Shown in pieces: positions 5,055 to 6,038 of a stretch of DNA of 6,038 nt (position 1 is the first letter of the stretch; each line of letters begins with the position of its first letter). The translations under genes were made by a program, and so were the position numbers. The stretch covers positions 1 through 6,038 of the forward strand of contig USLC01000051.1 in NCBI GenBank assembly GCA_900555375.1, written 5' to 3'. Origin of the DNA: an uncultured Eubacteriales bacterium (GTDB lineage: Bacteria; Bacillota; Clostridia; Monoglobales; Monoglobaceae). Below the pieces are notes generated by a model. It made no database searches and had not been told where the DNA came from. It worked only from the letters and a program-made list of their open reading frames with translations.

Positions 5055-5420
5055 ATGGCACGTATCGCAGGTGTAGATTTACCTAACGAGAAGAGAGTAG
5101 AAATCGGACTTACTTATATCTTCGGAATAGGTCTTTCTACTTCTAAGAAAATTCTTGCGGCAACAGGCATTAATCCCGATACAAGAGTTCGTGATTTGAC
5201 AGAAGATGAGGTATCTCAGCTCAGAGCAGAGATAGACAACTATAATGTAGAGGGTGACCTCAGACGTGATATCGCTCTTGATATCAAGCGTTTGATGGAA
5301 ATTAACTGCTACCGTGGTCTCCGTCACAGAAGAAGTCTTCCGGTCAGAGGACAGCGTTCAAAGACCAATGCGAGAACTCGTAAGGGACCGAAAAAGACCA
5401 TCGCAAACAAGAAGAAATAA
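5055..5420 (+). CDS. rpsM: 30S ribosomal protein S13
   Basis: S13 lies in the head of the small subunit, contacts the P-site tRNA through its C-terminal tail and forms intersubunit bridges. The product has 121 residues, the normal length. Family features are the start MARIAGVDLPNEKRVEIGLTY, the helix-turn-helix region FGIGLSTSKKIL (residues 23-34), the central LRAEIDNYNVEGDLRRDIA, then CYRGLRHRRSLPVRGQR and the basic tail TKxNARTRKGPKK with NKKK at the end. GGAGGTGA (5041-5048), 6 nt before the ATG, fixes the start. It belongs to the alpha operon rpsM-rpsK-rpsD. The flanking spacers of 119 and 127 bp are longer than the roughly 20 bp common in other Firmicutes. Confidence 0.98.
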   Translation: MARIAGVDLPNEKRVEIGLTYIFGIGLSTSKKILAATGINPDTRVRDLTEDEVSQLRAEIDNYNVEGDLRRDIALDIKRLMEINCYRGLRHRRSLPVRGQRSKTNARTRKGPKKTIANKKK

Positions 5421-5547
5421 GATATGCAATTGTGCATAACTACCGCTTATTTTTTCAAACCGGCAGCGTTTTGAGGCGCTGCAAGATTTATGAGATTTTT
5501 CTGTAAAATTATACAGATATTCGTATTTTCAGGAGGTGAAAAATACA
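5421..5547 (+). other. rpsM-rpsK spacer with three hairpins
   Basis: The 127-bp gap has no credible ORF. It contains TATGCA (5423-5428) with TGCATA (5433-5438) around an ATTG loop right after the rpsM stop, GCAGCG (5463-5468) with CGCTGC (5477-5482) around an 8-nt loop, and TCTGTA (5500-5505) with TACAGA (5512-5517) around a 6-nt loop just before the rpsK Shine-Dalgarno. None has a proper terminator T-tract (the middle one is followed by AAGATTTATGAGATTTTT). No promoter is convincing. Confidence 0.55.
5531..5539 (+). promoter_or_regulatory. Shine-Dalgarno of rpsK, decides the start
   Basis: AGGAGGTGA lies 8 nt before the ATG at 5548. An in-frame GTG at 5536 falls inside this ribosome-binding site and so cannot be the start; translation begins at the ATG giving MAKAVKKTRRRR. 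Confidence 0.92.
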
Positions 5548-5940
5548 ATGGCAAAGGCAGTTAAGAAGACTCGCCGCCGCAGAGAGAAAAAGAACATCGA
5601 GCGCGGCGCAGCACATATTAAATCTACATTTAATAACACCATTGTTACTATTACAGATGTAGCCGGCAATGCTATATCTTGGGCGTCAGCCGGCGGCCTC
5701 GGATTCAGAGGTTCAAGAAAGAGCACTCCGTTTGCGGCACAGATGGCGGCAGAGACCGCAGCAAAGGCAGCTATGGAGCACGGCTTGAAGTATGTTGAAG
5801 TATATGTTAAGGGTCCCGGTTCGGGACGTGAAGCGGCAATTCGTGCGCTTCAGGTTGCGGGACTTGAGGTTAATATGATTAAGGACGTTACACCTATTCC
5901 TCATAACGGTTGCAGACCGCCGAAGAGAAGACGTGTATAA
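5548..5940 (+). CDS. rpsK: 30S ribosomal protein S11
   Basis: S11 forms part of the platform of the small subunit, near the mRNA exit and the E site. From the ATG the product has 130 residues, the usual length. It starts with the basic MAKAVKKTRRRREKK, followed by the conserved GAAHIKSTFNNTIVTITD, GNAISWASAGGLGFRGSRKSTPFAA, GPGSGREAAIRAL and the invariant C-terminal PIPHNGCRPPKRRRV. In-frame extension to a GTG 12 bases upstream is rejected because it overlaps the Shine-Dalgarno. It is followed 34 bp later by rpsD, in standard alpha-operon order. Confidence 0.98.
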   Translation: MAKAVKKTRRRREKKNIERGAAHIKSTFNNTIVTITDVAGNAISWASAGGLGFRGSRKSTPFAAQMAAETAAKAAMEHGLKYVEVYVKGPGSGREAAIRALQVAGLEVNMIKDVTPIPHNGCRPPKRRRV

Positions 5941-5956
5941 TCTGTAAGTAAAACAT

Positions 5957-5965
5957 AGGAGGTGA
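5957..5965 (+). promoter_or_regulatory. Shine-Dalgarno of rpsD
   Basis: AGGAGGTGA stands 9 nt before the rpsD ATG at 5975 and matches those of rpmJ and rpsK exactly. Confidence 0.88.
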
Positions 5966-5974
5966 AAGTTTAAA

Positions 5975-6038
5975 ATGGCTAAAAATATGCAGCCCTATCT
6001 GAAGCGTTGCAGAACTCTGGGTATTTCCCCTGCTGTGA
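5975..6038 (+). CDS. rpsD: 30S ribosomal protein S4, N-terminus (3' end outside window)
   Basis: Only the first 21 codons are present. They read MAKNMQPYLKRCRTLGISPA plus V, which matches the N-terminus of the S4 form found in Clostridia that lacks the N-terminal zinc cysteines (only C12 is present here). S4 is a primary 16S rRNA binder that nucleates assembly of the small-subunit body and, in several bacteria, represses its own operon by binding the mRNA leader. A full Shine-Dalgarno, and the place right after rpsK, support the call. The window ends inside the gene, so the terminal TGA-like bases are not an in-frame stop (frame reads GTG A). Confidence 0.92.
   Translation, partial: MAKNMQPYLKRCRTLGISPAV

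Noticed and set aside
5536..5547. Start of rpsK at the upstream GTG
   Set aside because: The GTG lies inside the AGGAGGTGA ribosome-binding site; the ATG at 5548 gives the family-typical N-terminus.

Overview
The window is a stretch of the bacterial spc/alpha ribosomal-protein region from a low-to-mid GC Gram-positive, most likely a gut-type Clostridia (Oscillospirales or a relative; family not resolvable from the sequence alone). Support for this comes from the order secY-adk-map-KOW protein-infA-rpmJ-rpsM-rpsK-rpsD, a KOW (L14e-like) gene between map and infA, a four-cysteine zinc LID in adenylate kinase, a zinc-type L36, a cysteine-poor S4 N-terminus, and near-perfect AGGAGGTGA Shine-Dalgarno sequences.

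Left part (1-3451, all + strand): the 3' 95% or so of secY, a 246-bp gap rich in hairpins that holds two inverted copies of a small palindromic repeat, then adk, map, the small KOW gene and infA. A strong symmetric hairpin terminator lies just after infA. These genes cover protein export (SecY), nucleotide balance (Adk), N-terminal methionine removal (Map) and translation initiation (IF1).

Middle (3452-4821): the canonical infA-rpmJ junction is interrupted by a gene for a CapA-type metallophosphatase-fold lipoprotein. It has a structured leader and no obvious terminator behind it. A good SigA-type promoter (TTGACA, 17 bp, extended -10) follows it and appears to restart transcription for the ribosomal genes.

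Right part (4822-6038): rpmJ (37 codons), rpsM, rpsK and the first 21 codons of rpsD. The rpmJ-rpsM and rpsM-rpsK spacers (119 and 127 bp) are long for this operon and contain several hairpins, including a pair of mutually exclusive structures that resembles an attenuator upstream of rpsM.

I found no mobile element, CRISPR, tRNA or rRNA, and no clearly new multi-gene system. The points worth a second look are the lipoprotein gene splitting the operon, the palindrome pair with a compensatory base-pair change, and the structured leaders of the ribosomal-protein genes.
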